From: Prevotella corporis DSM 18810 = JCM 8529
GTDB lineage: Bacteria; Bacteroidota; Bacteroidia; Bacteroidales; Bacteroidaceae
DNA: 64,000 nt
Reading direction: 5' to 3'
Assembly: GCF_000430525.1 (NCBI RefSeq)
Contig: NZ_AUME01000011.1
Location: 1-64,000, forward strand
The position numbers and the translations under genes were made by a program. The notes beneath the pieces are model-generated. The model had not been told where the DNA came from. It did no database searches and saw nothing but the letters and a program-made list of their open reading frames with translations. Of the stretch, positions 6,674 to 16,234 are shown in pieces. Position 1 is the first letter of the stretch. The number at the start of each line of letters is the position of its first letter.

Positions 6674-8317
6674 ATGTTTCCGGATTTTATTTTTGAAACA
6701 AGTTGGGAAGTATGTAATAAGGTAGGAGGAATTTATACAGTGCTCTCAACAAGGGCAATGACTTTGCAGAAAAGGATGCATGACCACGTAATATTCATAG
6801 GTCCTGATTGCTGGAAAGATAAGGAAAATCCCTTTTTCAAAGAAGATGTCTCACTGTTTGCCGACTGGAAACAGTCAGCGGCGAATGAAGGACTGGGAGT
6901 GAAGGTTGGACGATGGGATATCCCTGGTCAGCCGATAGCTTTCATGGTTGACTTCCGAGCACATGAATCTGAAAAAAACAAGATATATGGGCAACTTTGG
7001 GAAGATTTCAAAGTTGACAGCTTGCATGCGTATGGTGATTATGACGACTCTGCTCTCTTTGCCTATGCTACAGCGTTGGTGGTGGAGAGTTTCTATAAAT
7101 ATTATCTGAATGCCAGTCAGCGCGTTGTTTTCCATGCCAATGAGTGGCAGACGGGATTTGCGTTGCTGCTCTTGCAGAAACGGGTTCCGCAGATAGCCTC
7201 TGTCTTTACCACCCATGCCACTTGCATAGGGCGCAGCATTGCTGGCAACAACAAACCGCTCTACGAGTATCTCTGGGCATATAACGGCGACCAAATGGCT
7301 GCCGAACTTAATATGCAGAGCAAGCATTCGATAGAAAAACAGACGGCTCACCACGCTGATTGTTTCACCACTGTGAGCGAGATAACCGCTATCGAGTGCA
7401 AGGAATTGCTTGACAGAAAGGTTGATGTTGTGCTGCCCAATGGCTTTGAGGATGGTTTCGTTCCCCAGAATATCCAGTTCAACAACAAAAGGAAGAAGGC
7501 CCGCATCCGGCTTTTGGACATAGCGTCTGCCCTGACAGGCGAGAAGCTGGGGCAAGATACAATCATTGTCTCCACAAGTGGTCGTTATGAGTTCCGCAAC
7601 AAAGGACTTGACGTCTTCATTGAGGCTATGAGCCGCTTGAACAAAGACCACCGGCTTGAGAAGAATGTTGTTGCTTTCATAGAGGTTCCGGGATGGGTCG
7701 CTGAACCCAGAAAAGACCTTCAGGAACGACTTGCGTCCACACAGACATACGAAACTCCGCTGGATCAGCCCCTGATCACCCACTGGTTGCACGACATGGA
7801 GGATGATAAGGTGATGAAGATGCTAAGAAGCCTTGATATCAAGAATGAGAAGAGCGACAAGGTTAAGCTTGTTTTCATCCCCTGTTATCTCATCGGTGAT
7901 GATGGGATTGTCAATCTTCCTTACTATGATATGGTATTGGGCAACGACCTCTGTGTCTATCCTTCGTACTACGAACCATGGGGATACACACCGCTGGAGT
8001 CCATTGCTTTCAAGGTGCCTTGTATCACAACAGACCTCGCAGGTTTCGGTTTGTGGGCCAATGAAGCAAAAGACGGCTACAGTTGCCTGGAGGATGGTGT
8101 GAAGGTTGTTCATCGGACGGACTACAACTACTCGGAGGTGGCTGATGAGATAAAGGAAACCGTTCTCTCGTTTACGACCTTCAGCAAGACAAAGTTCAGC
8201 CAATGTCGTCGAAAGGCCTCAGAGCTTTCAAGGAGAGCCTTGTGGAGCGAGTTTATTACACATTATGAAAAAGCCTATGAGCTGGCACTTGAGAACATGA
8301 AAAAGAGAAACGGATAG
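6674..8317 (+). CDS. glycogen synthase, GT3 (eukaryote-like) family
   Basis: 547 residues. Transfers glucose from a nucleotide sugar to the non-reducing end of glycogen in the cytoplasm. The N-terminus FETSWEVCNKVGGIYTVL is the GT3 donor-site signature, unlike the KTGGLAD motif of GT5 GlgA. HANEWQTGFALLLL and TTHATCIGRSIAG follow at about residues 155-195. The C-terminal Rossmann domain has STSGRYEFRNKGLDV (about 297-312) and YEPWGYTPLESIAFKVP (about 434-450) with the catalytic Glu pair. It is shorter than yeast and animal enzymes, lacking their regulatory tails. 78 bases upstream of the phosphorylase gene, forming a glycogen turnover operon. Confidence 0.92.
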   Translation: MFPDFIFETSWEVCNKVGGIYTVLSTRAMTLQKRMHDHVIFIGPDCWKDKENPFFKEDVSLFADWKQSAANEGLGVKVGRWDIPGQPIAFMVDFRAHESEKNKIYGQLWEDFKVDSLHAYGDYDDSALFAYATALVVESFYKYYLNASQRVVFHANEWQTGFALLLLQKRVPQIASVFTTHATCIGRSIAGNNKPLYEYLWAYNGDQMAAELNMQSKHSIEKQTAHHADCFTTVSEITAIECKELLDRKVDVVLPNGFEDGFVPQNIQFNNKRKKARIRLLDIASALTGEKLGQDTIIVSTSGRYEFRNKGLDVFIEAMSRLNKDHRLEKNVVAFIEVPGWVAEPRKDLQERLASTQTYETPLDQPLITHWLHDMEDDKVMKMLRSLDIKNEKSDKVKLVFIPCYLIGDDGIVNLPYYDMVLGNDLCVYPSYYEPWGYTPLESIAFKVPCITTDLAGFGLWANEAKDGYSCLEDGVKVVHRTDYNYSEVADEIKETVLSFTTFSKTKFSQCRRKASELSRRALWSEFITHYEKAYELALENMKKRNG

Positions 8318-8395
8318 TTGGCAAACAATAAGCAACAGTTCAAGATAACGAGGAATTATTCAAGATAACATAACGCTAAATTAATAGAGAAAATT

Positions 8396-10954
8396 ATGAA
8401 AATTAAATCTGACTATTCAAATGAGCCAAATTGGATTGAGTTGAATGTGAAGTCAAGTCTCCCCAAGGAACTTAGCTGTCTCGACGAACTTGCTCACAAC
8501 ATGTGGTGGGGCTGGAACTATGAGGCAAGGAACATGTTTAAGAGTTTGGACGAGACTCTCTACGAAGAAGTAGGACATAATCCGGTGTTGTTGCTCGAAC
8601 GCTTGAGTTACGATCGCAAACAGGCCATCGTTAAGGACAAGACGCTGATGAAGAAGGTGAACGATGTTTACAAGATGTTTACTGACTATATGAGTGTCAA
8701 GCCAAATACGCAACGCCCATCGGTGGCTTATTTCTCCATGGAATATGGTCTCAATCAAGTGCTCAAGATATATTCCGGCGGTCTGGGAATGCTCGCCGGC
8801 GATTATTTGAAGGAGGCTTCCGACTCCAATGTTGACCTTTGCGCGGTAGGATTCTTGTACCGTTTCGGATATTTCCGTCAGAGTCTGTCGATGGATGGTC
8901 AGCAGCTGGCTAAATACGATGCACAGAATTTCAACTCACTGCCCATCGAACGCGTCCTCGACAAGGATGGCAATCAGGTGGTTGTTGATGTTCCGTATAG
9001 CAATTATCACGTGCATGCGTTAGTATGGGTGGCAAACGTGGGGCGCATCAAGCTCTATTTGCTCGACACTGACCACGACATGAACTCCGAGTTCGACAAG
9101 TCAATCACTCATGCCCTTTACGGCGGCGACTGGGAGAACCGCATCAAGCAGGAGGTTCTTCTCGGTATCGGTGGCATGCTCACACTGAAGAAGCTCGGAA
9201 TCAAAAAAGATGTCTATCACTGTAACGAGGGGCATGCGGCGCTCTGTAACCTTCAGCGTTTATGCGATTACATAGAAGAGGGACTTACCTTCAATCAGGC
9301 AATGGAGTTGGTTCGTGCTTCTTCGATCTACACCGTTCACACACCGGTTCCGGCAGGACACGACTACTTCGATGAGGAGCTTTTCGGCAAATACATGGGT
9401 GCATATCCCGCCAAGTTGGGCATCTCTTGGGATGAGTTTATCGGCATGGGACGCACCAATCCCGAAGATCACAGTGAGCGTTTCTGCATGAGTACGTTCG
9501 CGTGCAACACATCGCAGGAAATCAACGGTGTGTCGAAACTTCATGGTTGGGTGAGCCAGAAGATGTTCGCTCCGCTGTGGAAGGGGTATTTCCCTGAGGA
9601 AAACAGTGTGGGTTATGTCACCAACGGTGTTCACTTGCCTACATGGACGGCGACCGAATGGCGCAAGGTGTATGATAAATATTTCGACAAGAGTTTCATG
9701 TGCGACCAGAGTAATGAGGAAATCTGGCATGCCATCTATAATGTTTCGGACGAGGAATTCTGGAACACGCGTATGGCCTTGAAGAACAAGCTCATCAAAT
9801 ATATCCGCGATAAGTTCACCCAACAATGGCTCCGCAACCAAGGCGACCCTGCGAAGGTTGTCTCCATACTTGAGAAAATCAACCCCAATGCGCTGATGAT
9901 AGGCTTCTGCCGCCGTTTTGCGACTTACAAGCGGGCACATCTTCTCTTCACCGACCTCGACCGGCTCGATAGGATTGTCAACAACCCCGACCGTCCGGTG
10001 CTCTTCTTCTTCTCAGGAAAGGCTCACCCGGCAGACGGTGCCGGTCAGGGATTGATCAAGCGCATATTTGAGATTTCACGCATGCCGCAGTTCCTTGGCA
10101 AGATTATCTTCCTCGAAGATTACGACATGCAGCTGGCGCGTCGTCTTGTTTCGGGTGTGGATATCTGGATGAACACGCCGACTCGCCCGCTCGAAGCCAG
10201 TGGTACATCAGGCGAGAAGGCTGAGCTTAACGGTGTTGTCAATCTCTCTGTCCTCGACGGATGGTGGGTGGAAGGTTATCGTGAGGGCGCTGGTTGGGCG
10301 CTTCCGCAGAAGCGTACCTATGAGAACCAGGCGCATCAGGACCAGTTGGATGCGGCTACCATCTACAGTCTGCTCGAAAACGAGATCACTCCGCTCTATT
10401 TCAGCAAGACAAAGGGCAAGGACTATTCAGCCGACTGGGTGAAGGTGGTGAAGAATTCCATCGCAACCATTGCGCCTCACTATACGATGAAGCGTCAGTT
10501 GGATGACTATTACTCTAAGTTCTATGAGAAATTGGCTGTCCGCTCCCGTGAATTGCATGCCAATGACAACAAACTTGCCAAGGAGATTGCAGGTTGGAAG
10601 GAAGTCGTAGCCGAGCGTTGGGACAGCATCTGCGTGGCAGAGAGCAACATCAGCACGCTGCAAGACGGTGTTACTGGTGAGCCGAAGACCATCACCTACA
10701 CCATCGACGAGAAGGGGCTGCAGGACGCAGTTGGCTTGGAGCTTGTAGTTCTCGACAACAATCCATCCGATGACATCTCCGTCCACAAGGTATTGCCATT
10801 CTCTCTTGTCAAGAACGAGGGCAACCTGTACACCTTCCGTCTCGATTTCCAGCCCGATGAGGCTGGCGCCTACAAGTGTGCCGTGCGAATGTATCCCAAG
10901 AGTGAACTGCTGCCGCATCGTCAGGACTTCGCTTATGTGAAGTGGCTCGGCTAA
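8396..10954 (+). CDS. glgP: alpha-glucan (glycogen) phosphorylase, GT35, with DUF3417 N-terminus
   Basis: 852 residues. Releases glucose 1-phosphate from alpha-1,4-glucans. Residues about 12-110 ([20 protein letters not shown]) match the DUF3417 lead domain of the short bacterial/thermophile-type phosphorylases. [20 protein letters not shown] and [15 protein letters not shown] follow, then [20 protein letters not shown]. The pyridoxal phosphate site is [14 protein letters not shown] at about residue 600-613, with the lysine at about 608. The C-terminal 100 residues form an extra beta-rich domain. It works opposite to the adjacent glycogen synthase. Transcription probably ends at the hairpin just downstream. 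Confidence 0.92.
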   Translation: MKIKSDYSNEPNWIELNVKSSLPKELSCLDELAHNMWWGWNYEARNMFKSLDETLYEEVGHNPVLLLERLSYDRKQAIVKDKTLMKKVNDVYKMFTDYMSVKPNTQRPSVAYFSMEYGLNQVLKIYSGGLGMLAGDYLKEASDSNVDLCAVGFLYRFGYFRQSLSMDGQQLAKYDAQNFNSLPIERVLDKDGNQVVVDVPYSNYHVHALVWVANVGRIKLYLLDTDHDMNSEFDKSITHALYGGDWENRIKQEVLLGIGGMLTLKKLGIKKDVYHCNEGHAALCNLQRLCDYIEEGLTFNQAMELVRASSIYTVHTPVPAGHDYFDEELFGKYMGAYPAKLGISWDEFIGMGRTNPEDHSERFCMSTFACNTSQEINGVSKLHGWVSQKMFAPLWKGYFPEENSVGYVTNGVHLPTWTATEWRKVYDKYFDKSFMCDQSNEEIWHAIYNVSDEEFWNTRMALKNKLIKYIRDKFTQQWLRNQGDPAKVVSILEKINPNALMIGFCRRFATYKRAHLLFTDLDRLDRIVNNPDRPVLFFFSGKAHPADGAGQGLIKRIFEISRMPQFLGKIIFLEDYDMQLARRLVSGVDIWMNTPTRPLEASGTSGEKAELNGVVNLSVLDGWWVEGYREGAGWALPQKRTYENQAHQDQLDAATIYSLLENEITPLYFSKTKGKDYSADWVKVVKNSIATIAPHYTMKRQLDDYYSKFYEKLAVRSRELHANDNKLAKEIAGWKEVVAERWDSICVAESNISTLQDGVTGEPKTITYTIDEKGLQDAVGLELVVLDNNPSDDISVHKVLPFSLVKNEGNLYTFRLDFQPDEAGAYKCAVRMYPKSELLPHRQDFAYVKWLG

Positions 10955-10985
10955 AAGATGGCGAAGGCAAAGCCGAAATATGTTG

Positions 10986-11024
10986 AGACCTCTCTCGGAC
11001 TAATCTCCGGGAGAGGTCTTTTCA
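10986..11024 (+). terminator. intrinsic terminator after the glycogen operon
   Basis: Stem AGACCTCTC / GAGAGGTCT with a short loop, followed directly by TTTT, 32 bases after the phosphorylase stop. Confidence 0.75.
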
Positions 11025-11171
11025 TTCCGCCCTTTTGTCTTTTCCATGCCCCCGTATCTGGTGGAAAATCGACTGGAGAAAGACAAAAGAATTTACTGCT
11101 GATGCTCAATGTTATGTTCGTTTTTGAATTTTGATTATTCGTTTCCAGCAAAAGGATTATACGTGTCCATT

Positions 11172-11240
11172 AAAAAGTACGTACTTTTTCACTGAAACGT
11201 ACGTACTTTTTTGCCAAAACGTACGTACTTTCTTAATGAA
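11172..11240. repeat. phased palindrome array, GTACGTAC variant
   Basis: Three copies of a dyad with core GTACGTAC flanked by A-runs and T-runs (AAAAGTACGTACTTTTT in the first). The cores begin at 11178, 11199 and 11221, giving 21- and 22-base spacing, the same helical phasing as the GGTSACC-type arrays. A lone related unit (TGTAAGTCAGCTTGTTTGCA) follows at 11290-11309. The gap 10955-11520 holds this array, the terminator and the dusB promoter, and no gene. Confidence 0.7.
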
Positions 11241-11508
11241 TCGAACGCTGCTTCCTTATTCCGCTGTATCGTTTTCGTTTGGAAAGCACTGTAAGTCAGC
11301 TTGTTTGCAGGGCTATTCCCACGACGTATTATGGGCAAAAGCTCTCTTGGTCTTGGCCTGACCGATTTGTATTTATGCAAGTGCAAGGATTTCAAGTCTG
11401 ACCTATATAATGTCAATGGCGGTCTTTTTGATAATTGATTGTCTATGTTTCAATCTGTTGCCGAGTGAGAAATTGTCAGTAAAAACCGCCTTTCAAAATA
11501 AAATCCCT

Positions 11509-11516
11509 ACCTTTGC
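11509..11516 (+). promoter_or_regulatory. -7 promoter box almost touching the dusB start
   Basis: TACCTTTG ends four bases before the ATG at 11521. Transcription from this box would begin at or within the start codon, so the mRNA would be leaderless or nearly so. Confidence 0.55.
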
Positions 11517-11520
11517 AGTC

Positions 11521-12480
11521 ATGAAAATAGGAACAATAGATTTGGGAGAACGGCCGTTATTCCTTGCTCCGATGGAAGATGTGACGGATATCGGATTCCG
11601 CAAGATGTGCAAACGGTTTGGCGCGGCAATGGTCTATACGGAATTCGTGTCGGCTGACGCCGTTATTCGCAGCATCAAATCAACATTGAACAAGATTGTG
11701 ATTGACGACGAAGAGCGCCCTGTCGGCATACAGATATATGGGAAAGACGTGGAATCGATGGTCGAAGCTGCCAAGATTGTTGAGCAAGTGCACCCCGACG
11801 TGATAGATATAAATTTCGGTTGCCCAGTGAAGAAAGTCGCGAACAAAGGAGCCGGATCGGGAATGCTGAGGAACATTCCCCTGTTGCTTGAGATAACGCG
11901 AGAGGTCGTTAAGGCTGTGAAAACACCGGTTACCGTAAAGACCCGCTTAGGCTGGGATGCCAACAATCTCATCATCATCGAATTGGCGGAACAGCTGCAA
12001 GACTGCGGCATAAAGGCCCTGACAATCCATGGCCGGACGCGGGCGCAGATGTACACAGGGGAAGCCGACTGGACGCTGATAGGTGCCGTTAAGCAAAATC
12101 CTCGCATACATATCCCAATCATTGGCAATGGCGATGTTGCGAGCAGGGAAGAGGCCAGCGAGCGTTTCGACCGCTACGGCGTGGATGCGGTGATGATTGG
12201 CAGGGCAACCTTTGGCTGTCCGTGGATTTTCAGCCAGCCATCGCAAGGCAATTCTTTGTCGATTGATGACAAAATCGACGTGCTTGAAGAGATGCTCCGT
12301 ATCAACGTCGAGCGCATTGACGAGTACCGGGGCATCCTACACACCCGCAGGCATCTGGCAGCATCGCCCATTTTCAAGGGGATTCCCGACTTCAAACAGA
12401 CAAGAATCTCCATGCTGCGCGCCACAAAGATGGATGATTTGCTGACGATACTGGAGGAATGCCGCAACAGGTTGAGATGA
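11521..12480 (+). CDS. dusB: tRNA-dihydrouridine synthase, DusB type
   Basis: 319 residues from the ATG at 11521. FMN-dependent reduction of uridine to dihydrouridine in the tRNA D-loop. The N-terminus LFLAPMEDVTDIGFRKMC is the TIM-barrel FMN site. INFGCPVKKVANKGAGSGML (about 98-117) holds the catalytic Cys and conserved Lys. TVKTRLGWD, IHGRTRAQMYTGEADW and IGNGDV follow in the usual order, and the helical C-terminal domain ends with the frame. An upstream in-frame ATG at 11410 exists, but 37 extra residues before MKIGTIDLG have no counterpart in the family and would precede the promoter box. Single gene. Confidence 0.9.
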   Translation: MKIGTIDLGERPLFLAPMEDVTDIGFRKMCKRFGAAMVYTEFVSADAVIRSIKSTLNKIVIDDEERPVGIQIYGKDVESMVEAAKIVEQVHPDVIDINFGCPVKKVANKGAGSGMLRNIPLLLEITREVVKAVKTPVTVKTRLGWDANNLIIIELAEQLQDCGIKALTIHGRTRAQMYTGEADWTLIGAVKQNPRIHIPIIGNGDVASREEASERFDRYGVDAVMIGRATFGCPWIFSQPSQGNSLSIDDKIDVLEEMLRINVERIDEYRGILHTRRHLAASPIFKGIPDFKQTRISMLRATKMDDLLTILEECRNRLR

Positions 12481-12568
12481 TTTTTTGTCTGTTTTGCCAT
12501 TCTCCGTTCTCCCAGATGAGGCTTCTGCATGATGGCGCCCTTGATGTTTTGTTATCGATACGTTGCCT

Positions 12569-13489
12569 TTATTTCAGTGCTTGCCGTCTTTTGGCAAGCT
12601 CCGGGTCGTCTCTGTAGGCCAGAGCGTACCCCCAATACAAGTCGGCGCCTTTGATATCTTTCAGATTGAACTTAGCGTCGCCCATGTTTTTATAGATGAT
12701 AAACATGATGAACTTGCTGGGTTCGTAGAGCGTGGCTGCGTTGTGAAGATATTTCAGCGCATTCTCGTAATGCCCCAGTTGGTTCTCGACCACTCCCAAC
12801 CTATAGTTTCCCACCGCCATCTTGGGCGCCCGCTCCACGGCTCGTGTGAAATAGAAGGCCGCAGAGTCGAGCTGATTCAAGTATTCGAATGCTCCTCCCA
12901 TATAATAAAGTGAGTTATAGGTGGTGTCTTTCTCAGCAAAGAGCCTTCGGTAGGTGGCAACACATCTCTCATAGTCCTTGTTCAGGAAGTAGGCTTCGCC
13001 CAAAGCGCGGTTCACCTCTATGTTAGTGGAATCTATCAGACAGTAATCTTGCCCGTAACTAACGGCTACCTCAGGCTTGTCGTAACTGTCGCTGACGAGA
13101 AGTCCCATGACGTCGGCGATAATCTTGCTGTCCATCGGATACCTTATTTTGATATACGTGCCCCAATAAAGTTGTTCCGACGTGTTCTTCATCGCACTAT
13201 TGGAATAATAGAGTTGCCGGAGGGCATTGTGGTTAAGGCTGTCTGACGGCACCTTGTCCAGCACATCGGAGCATCCATGATAATCGTTTCGCTGATAGAA
13301 GCATTCGGCCAGCTTCAGCCTGACTTTGTTCTCTGTCCGTATTTGCTGTGCCTGCTGATAGTGTTGGATGGCGTGAAAGAAGTCGTATTCACGCATACAA
13401 CTGTCGCCGAGCGCTACAAGCTGCTGCCGGTTTTGAGCATAGACATTCATTGCCATGCTTATTAAAAGGATGAGTGATAACTTTTTCAT
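12569..13489 (-). CDS. secreted tetratricopeptide-repeat protein
   Basis: 306 residues from MKKLSLILL at 13489; the longer frame from 13540 adds 17 residues before an obvious signal peptide and is rejected. Signal peptide 1-18 (cut after VYA). The mature protein is a string of about six to seven TPR-like helix pairs, for example DSAAFYFTRAVERAPKMAVG and NYRLGVVENQLGHYENALKY, over the whole length. Likely a periplasmic scaffold for protein-protein contacts; no partner is indicated. It converges with dusB from the right. Confidence 0.8.
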   Translation of the reverse strand: MKKLSLILLISMAMNVYAQNRQQLVALGDSCMREYDFFHAIQHYQQAQQIRTENKVRLKLAECFYQRNDYHGCSDVLDKVPSDSLNHNALRQLYYSNSAMKNTSEQLYWGTYIKIRYPMDSKIIADVMGLLVSDSYDKPEVAVSYGQDYCLIDSTNIEVNRALGEAYFLNKDYERCVATYRRLFAEKDTTYNSLYYMGGAFEYLNQLDSAAFYFTRAVERAPKMAVGNYRLGVVENQLGHYENALKYLHNAATLYEPSKFIMFIIYKNMGDAKFNLKDIKGADLYWGYALAYRDDPELAKRRQALK

Positions 13490-13794
13490 ACGTAATATCT
13501 GAATAGTTGGACCGTCCACTTGTAGCAAGAGCTGTGTCAATTGCTTTTAATTGCGACAAATCCATTTAGGCATAGAGACAACAACTCGCAGTGCTTCTTT
13601 GTCTAATGCCAGTGTTTTATGTTTTATCCTAACCACAAACCAATGTTTGCACCGGTTCCAAAGCGATTAAACAATTTATGACTCACGAAGCGTCTTGATA
13701 TTCATTCTGAGATGCTTTGAAATATGAAAAACCAAGAAGCAGTATCAAGCACCTTTCATAATGTTGGTCTTGATACTGCCCACCATGAGAGGAT
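13490..13794. other. gene-free gap holding one terminator
   Basis: 305 bases between the TPR gene start and the M56/TonB gene stop, both minus strand. Apart from the hairpin at 13728-13780 I see no gene, no TAnnTTTG box and no phased array. Confidence 0.6.
13728..13780 (-). terminator. intrinsic terminator after the M56/TonB gene
   Basis: On the minus strand an 11-bp stem (GCAGTATCAAG and its complement at 13739-13749 and 13769-13779) is followed by TTCTTGGTTTTTC. It lies just past the stop of the M56/TonB gene. Confidence 0.65.
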
Positions 13795-15366
13795 TTATTT
13801 CTTTAGTTGAAAGACAATTGCCCCATCCTTGGCACGATCACCATACTTGTCCACAGCTTGTTGTCCTTTCAGCACGGTCATGCTCTCGATTTGATTCAGA
13901 TCAAGTTTGTTGATGTCGTATTCTCCGGAAGCATATTCTTTCCCATCAATGACGTAAAGAATATTTTTCTTTGCCGGCATGGCAGTGTTCTCTTTTGCCT
14001 GCTCGCCACCTTCCAGTCTAAACGTTATGGGTACAGCGTAATTTGTCCTGACAGCCTTCCCGTTTTGTTTGCCCGGATTCCATTTAGGCATGGCTTTTAC
14101 CACACGCAAGGCCTCTGCATCGAGCAAGGGAGATACCCCACGTATTATCTCAGGGTTGCTGATTTCTCCCGTTTCGCTAACGATAAATTTCACGATAACG
14201 CGTCCCTGTTGTTTTTGCTTGACAGCTTGTTCAGGATATTTCATGTTCTTCATAATCCATACGTTGATATTCCCAGGGAACGTGGGCATCACTTCCGCAA
14301 GGTTAAACACCTCTTCCGGATTTCTGGAAGCCTCTTCATTAACTTTTTTCATCGCTTCCGTTGTGCTATCGGTTGGCAGGGGTGCCACAGTCTTCGTGGC
14401 GGTTGTGGTGTTTATTTCCGTTTGAACCTTGTTGAATACGTTGGACACTTTTTGTGTTAAACCAGAAAGTTCCGGAATGTTATTTACTGTTCTCGTCATT
14501 TCTCTTGCCACGGTCTCGATGTTGCTCACAAGCAAGAGAGCTGCTATCAGTGGCATGAAAAGCGCATATTTGGCTTTTCCTATTGCCTTTGTACGTTTCT
14601 TATTCATCATTTTAATTCTTTTTTTTAGGGGTGAAACATTAAAATTATTTGATACTGTAGCTACGTTCTTTTTGTATGTGAGGCCGAGCAAGTGATACTG
14701 GTATTGCTTACTGTCGAAGCCTGTTGCCAGTGTTCGATTGTCGGCGATAAACTCAAGGTTGATTCGCACCTCGCGTTTGAGCAGCCATGCGAATGGGTTG
14801 AGCCAAAAGCAGATGCCGAAGAGTTCGGCAAACAGAATGTCGAGCGAGTGCTTTTGCCGACAATGTGTTTGCTCATGTATCAATATCTCCTTCAATTCCT
14901 TACCGTTGTGTCTCGCCGGATTGACGAATATCCAGTTGAAGAATGAGAAAGGACCTTGGTCGCCCGGTAATTGGCAGATGCGTGTGCCGTTGATTTCCGT
15001 TTCCCGGCACTTCCTTTTCAGTAGGAAGATTGATGTCAACTGCCATAACAATTTCAATAACAGCGCTGCAACAACCAAAGAGTAGGTCCATATAAAGACG
15101 GTCTGCCAACTTGTGGCATGAGCCTTCTCTGGTGTGATGGTCACTGACGGCAGCACGTAGTTGGCATAGGAGCTGGCCATTGATGTCATTTCAGCATTCG
15201 TGCTTACCCAGTATGAGAAGTTAAGACTGGGAACAAGCATCGCCAAGATGTAAATACTGATGAGAATAGCCCGCTTCCATGTGAAGAAGGTGTCGTTTGC
15301 AAATATCAGCTTGTAAAAGCCGTACAGTAGGATGAGTGCAACGTTTATTTTGATGAGGTAAACCAT
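13795..15366 (-). CDS. BlaR1-like M56 metallopeptidase fused to a TonB C-terminal domain and a receptor-plug-like tail
   Basis: 523 residues. The N-terminal half has transmembrane helices (about 1-20, 33-52, 88-112) and a cytoplasmic M56 zinc-protease domain with HEQTH (H164, E165, H168) and the downstream helix LEFIADN. A further transmembrane segment (about 275-292, KYALFMPLIAALLLVSNIET) leads to a periplasmic TonB C-terminal domain (about 366-455) with YPEQAVKQKQQGRVIVKFIV and ALRVVKAMPKWNPGKQNGK. The last about 55 residues (YVIDGKEY, IESMTVLKGQQAVDKYGDRA, KDGAIVFQL) resemble the plug of TonB-dependent receptors. Known relatives are signal-transducing proteases paired with BlaI. BlaI lies 114 bases upstream in the same operon, so autoregulated sensing of an envelope signal is likely. 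Confidence 0.85.
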   Translation of the reverse strand: MVYLIKINVALILLYGFYKLIFANDTFFTWKRAILISIYILAMLVPSLNFSYWVSTNAEMTSMASSYANYVLPSVTITPEKAHATSWQTVFIWTYSLVVAALLLKLLWQLTSIFLLKRKCRETEINGTRICQLPGDQGPFSFFNWIFVNPARHNGKELKEILIHEQTHCRQKHSLDILFAELFGICFWLNPFAWLLKREVRINLEFIADNRTLATGFDSKQYQYHLLGLTYKKNVATVSNNFNVSPLKKRIKMMNKKRTKAIGKAKYALFMPLIAALLLVSNIETVAREMTRTVNNIPELSGLTQKVSNVFNKVQTEINTTTATKTVAPLPTDSTTEAMKKVNEEASRNPEEVFNLAEVMPTFPGNINVWIMKNMKYPEQAVKQKQQGRVIVKFIVSETGEISNPEIIRGVSPLLDAEALRVVKAMPKWNPGKQNGKAVRTNYAVPITFRLEGGEQAKENTAMPAKKNILYVIDGKEYASGEYDINKLDLNQIESMTVLKGQQAVDKYGDRAKDGAIVFQLKK

Positions 15367-15480
15367 AGAACTTTGTTTGGTTGGTTGTCGGTTGTAGGGG
15401 TAGTGTATGGCTGCCGATTGGCGACAGGTATCGATGAGCTGGGCAAAGGAAGCCGTCGTGCTTTCTGCCCTTTTGGCTGA

Positions 15481-15843
15481 CTACTCCTTGCCTTTCTCAA
15501 TTTCGGCAATGATATCCTTCAGGTCGTCGGGTGAAATCTTATGCTCTTTAGCAAAGAAAGAGACCATTTCCTGAAACGAGTCTTTGAAGTAATTGCCTAC
15601 AAATTTGGTCATGTAGGCTTTCTTATACTCGCTTTTCTTTATCTTCGGCTTGTAGATGTAAGTAAGTCCCGACTGCCTTGCGGTTAGATATGCCTTGTGT
15701 TTCAATTTGCTGAAGATAGAGGCGAGGGTGGTGTAGGGCGGTTTTGGGTCGTCCATTTCCTCAAGCACCTGTTTTACGGTGCACGAATCGAACTTCCACA
15801 CGTGCAGCATCACTTCTTCTTCTTGTCTTGTCAATTCTTCCAT
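15481..15843 (-). CDS. BlaI/MecI/CopY-family transcriptional repressor
   Basis: 120 residues, one winged-helix domain (LTRQEEEVMLHVWKFDSCTV and PPYTTLASIFSKLKHKAYLT) followed by a dimerisation and cleavage region rich in Lys/Phe. In this family the repressor dimer binds an inverted repeat at its own promoter and is inactivated by proteolysis triggered by the M56 partner, which is encoded next in the same operon. A perfect 9-3-9 dyad at 15875-15895 upstream of the start is the likely operator. Confidence 0.9.
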   Translation of the reverse strand: MEELTRQEEEVMLHVWKFDSCTVKQVLEEMDDPKPPYTTLASIFSKLKHKAYLTARQSGLTYIYKPKIKKSEYKKAYMTKFVGNYFKDSFQEMVSFFAKEHKISPDDLKDIIAEIEKGKE

Positions 15844-15874
15844 GATTGATAGATAGATTGTTTATCGATGGCAA

Positions 15875-15895
15875 AGCTACGAAAAGTTCGTAGCT
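15875..15895. promoter_or_regulatory. putative BlaI-type operator
   Basis: Perfect dyad: AGCTACGAA and TTCGTAGCT around a 3-base centre, 32 bases upstream of the blaI-like start. On the minus strand it lies just after ATTACTTTGC, a weak -7 box, so a repressor bound here would cover the transcription start. Confidence 0.6.
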
Positions 15896-16045
15896 ATTGC
15901 AAAGTAATTAAGATAAAAAATGTTAATGATGAAATATTAATCATTGAGCAACGGTATATTACGAAACTTTCGTTGATATGTCTTGCTTTGACAAATGTCT
16001 CTTTAAACAATTCTGATGTTTGTCAAATTATTTCAGAAACGTTTG

Positions 16046-16155
16046 CTCGTTCCTCAGCTTTTGTGCAGTGATAGGTGAGCTATCACACCGTGATAAGATA
16101 GCTTTGGGCATGCCGTAGCTGACCTTTTGTTGATGGTGTTTTAAGGCATTGTAAG
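16046..16155. repeat. 22-base phased palindrome array B
   Basis: Units begin at 16046, 16068, 16090, 16112 and 16134. The clearest are GTGATAGGTGAGCTATCAC and GTAGCTGACCTTTTG; the outer ones are decayed, and a further GTAAGTCAGC-type remnant follows at 16151. It lies in the gap 15844-16234 between two minus-strand genes, which otherwise contains only the blaI promoter and operator. Confidence 0.65.
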
Positions 16156-16234
16156 TCAGCGATTTGCAATCTTTTCCAGAAAGGTTGCTTTTGTCAAGAA
16201 AATTCATGAGATTCGGCTTGTCGTTGCCGGAGGA

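Noticed and set aside
6875..7792. 305-codon open frame antisense to glycogen synthase
   Set aside because: Shadow of the real gene; no homology signal, no promoter, and the sense frame has clear GT3 motifs.
11410..11520. N-terminal extension of dusB from the ATG at 11410
   Set aside because: The extra 37 residues have no family counterpart and the best promoter box lies inside them.
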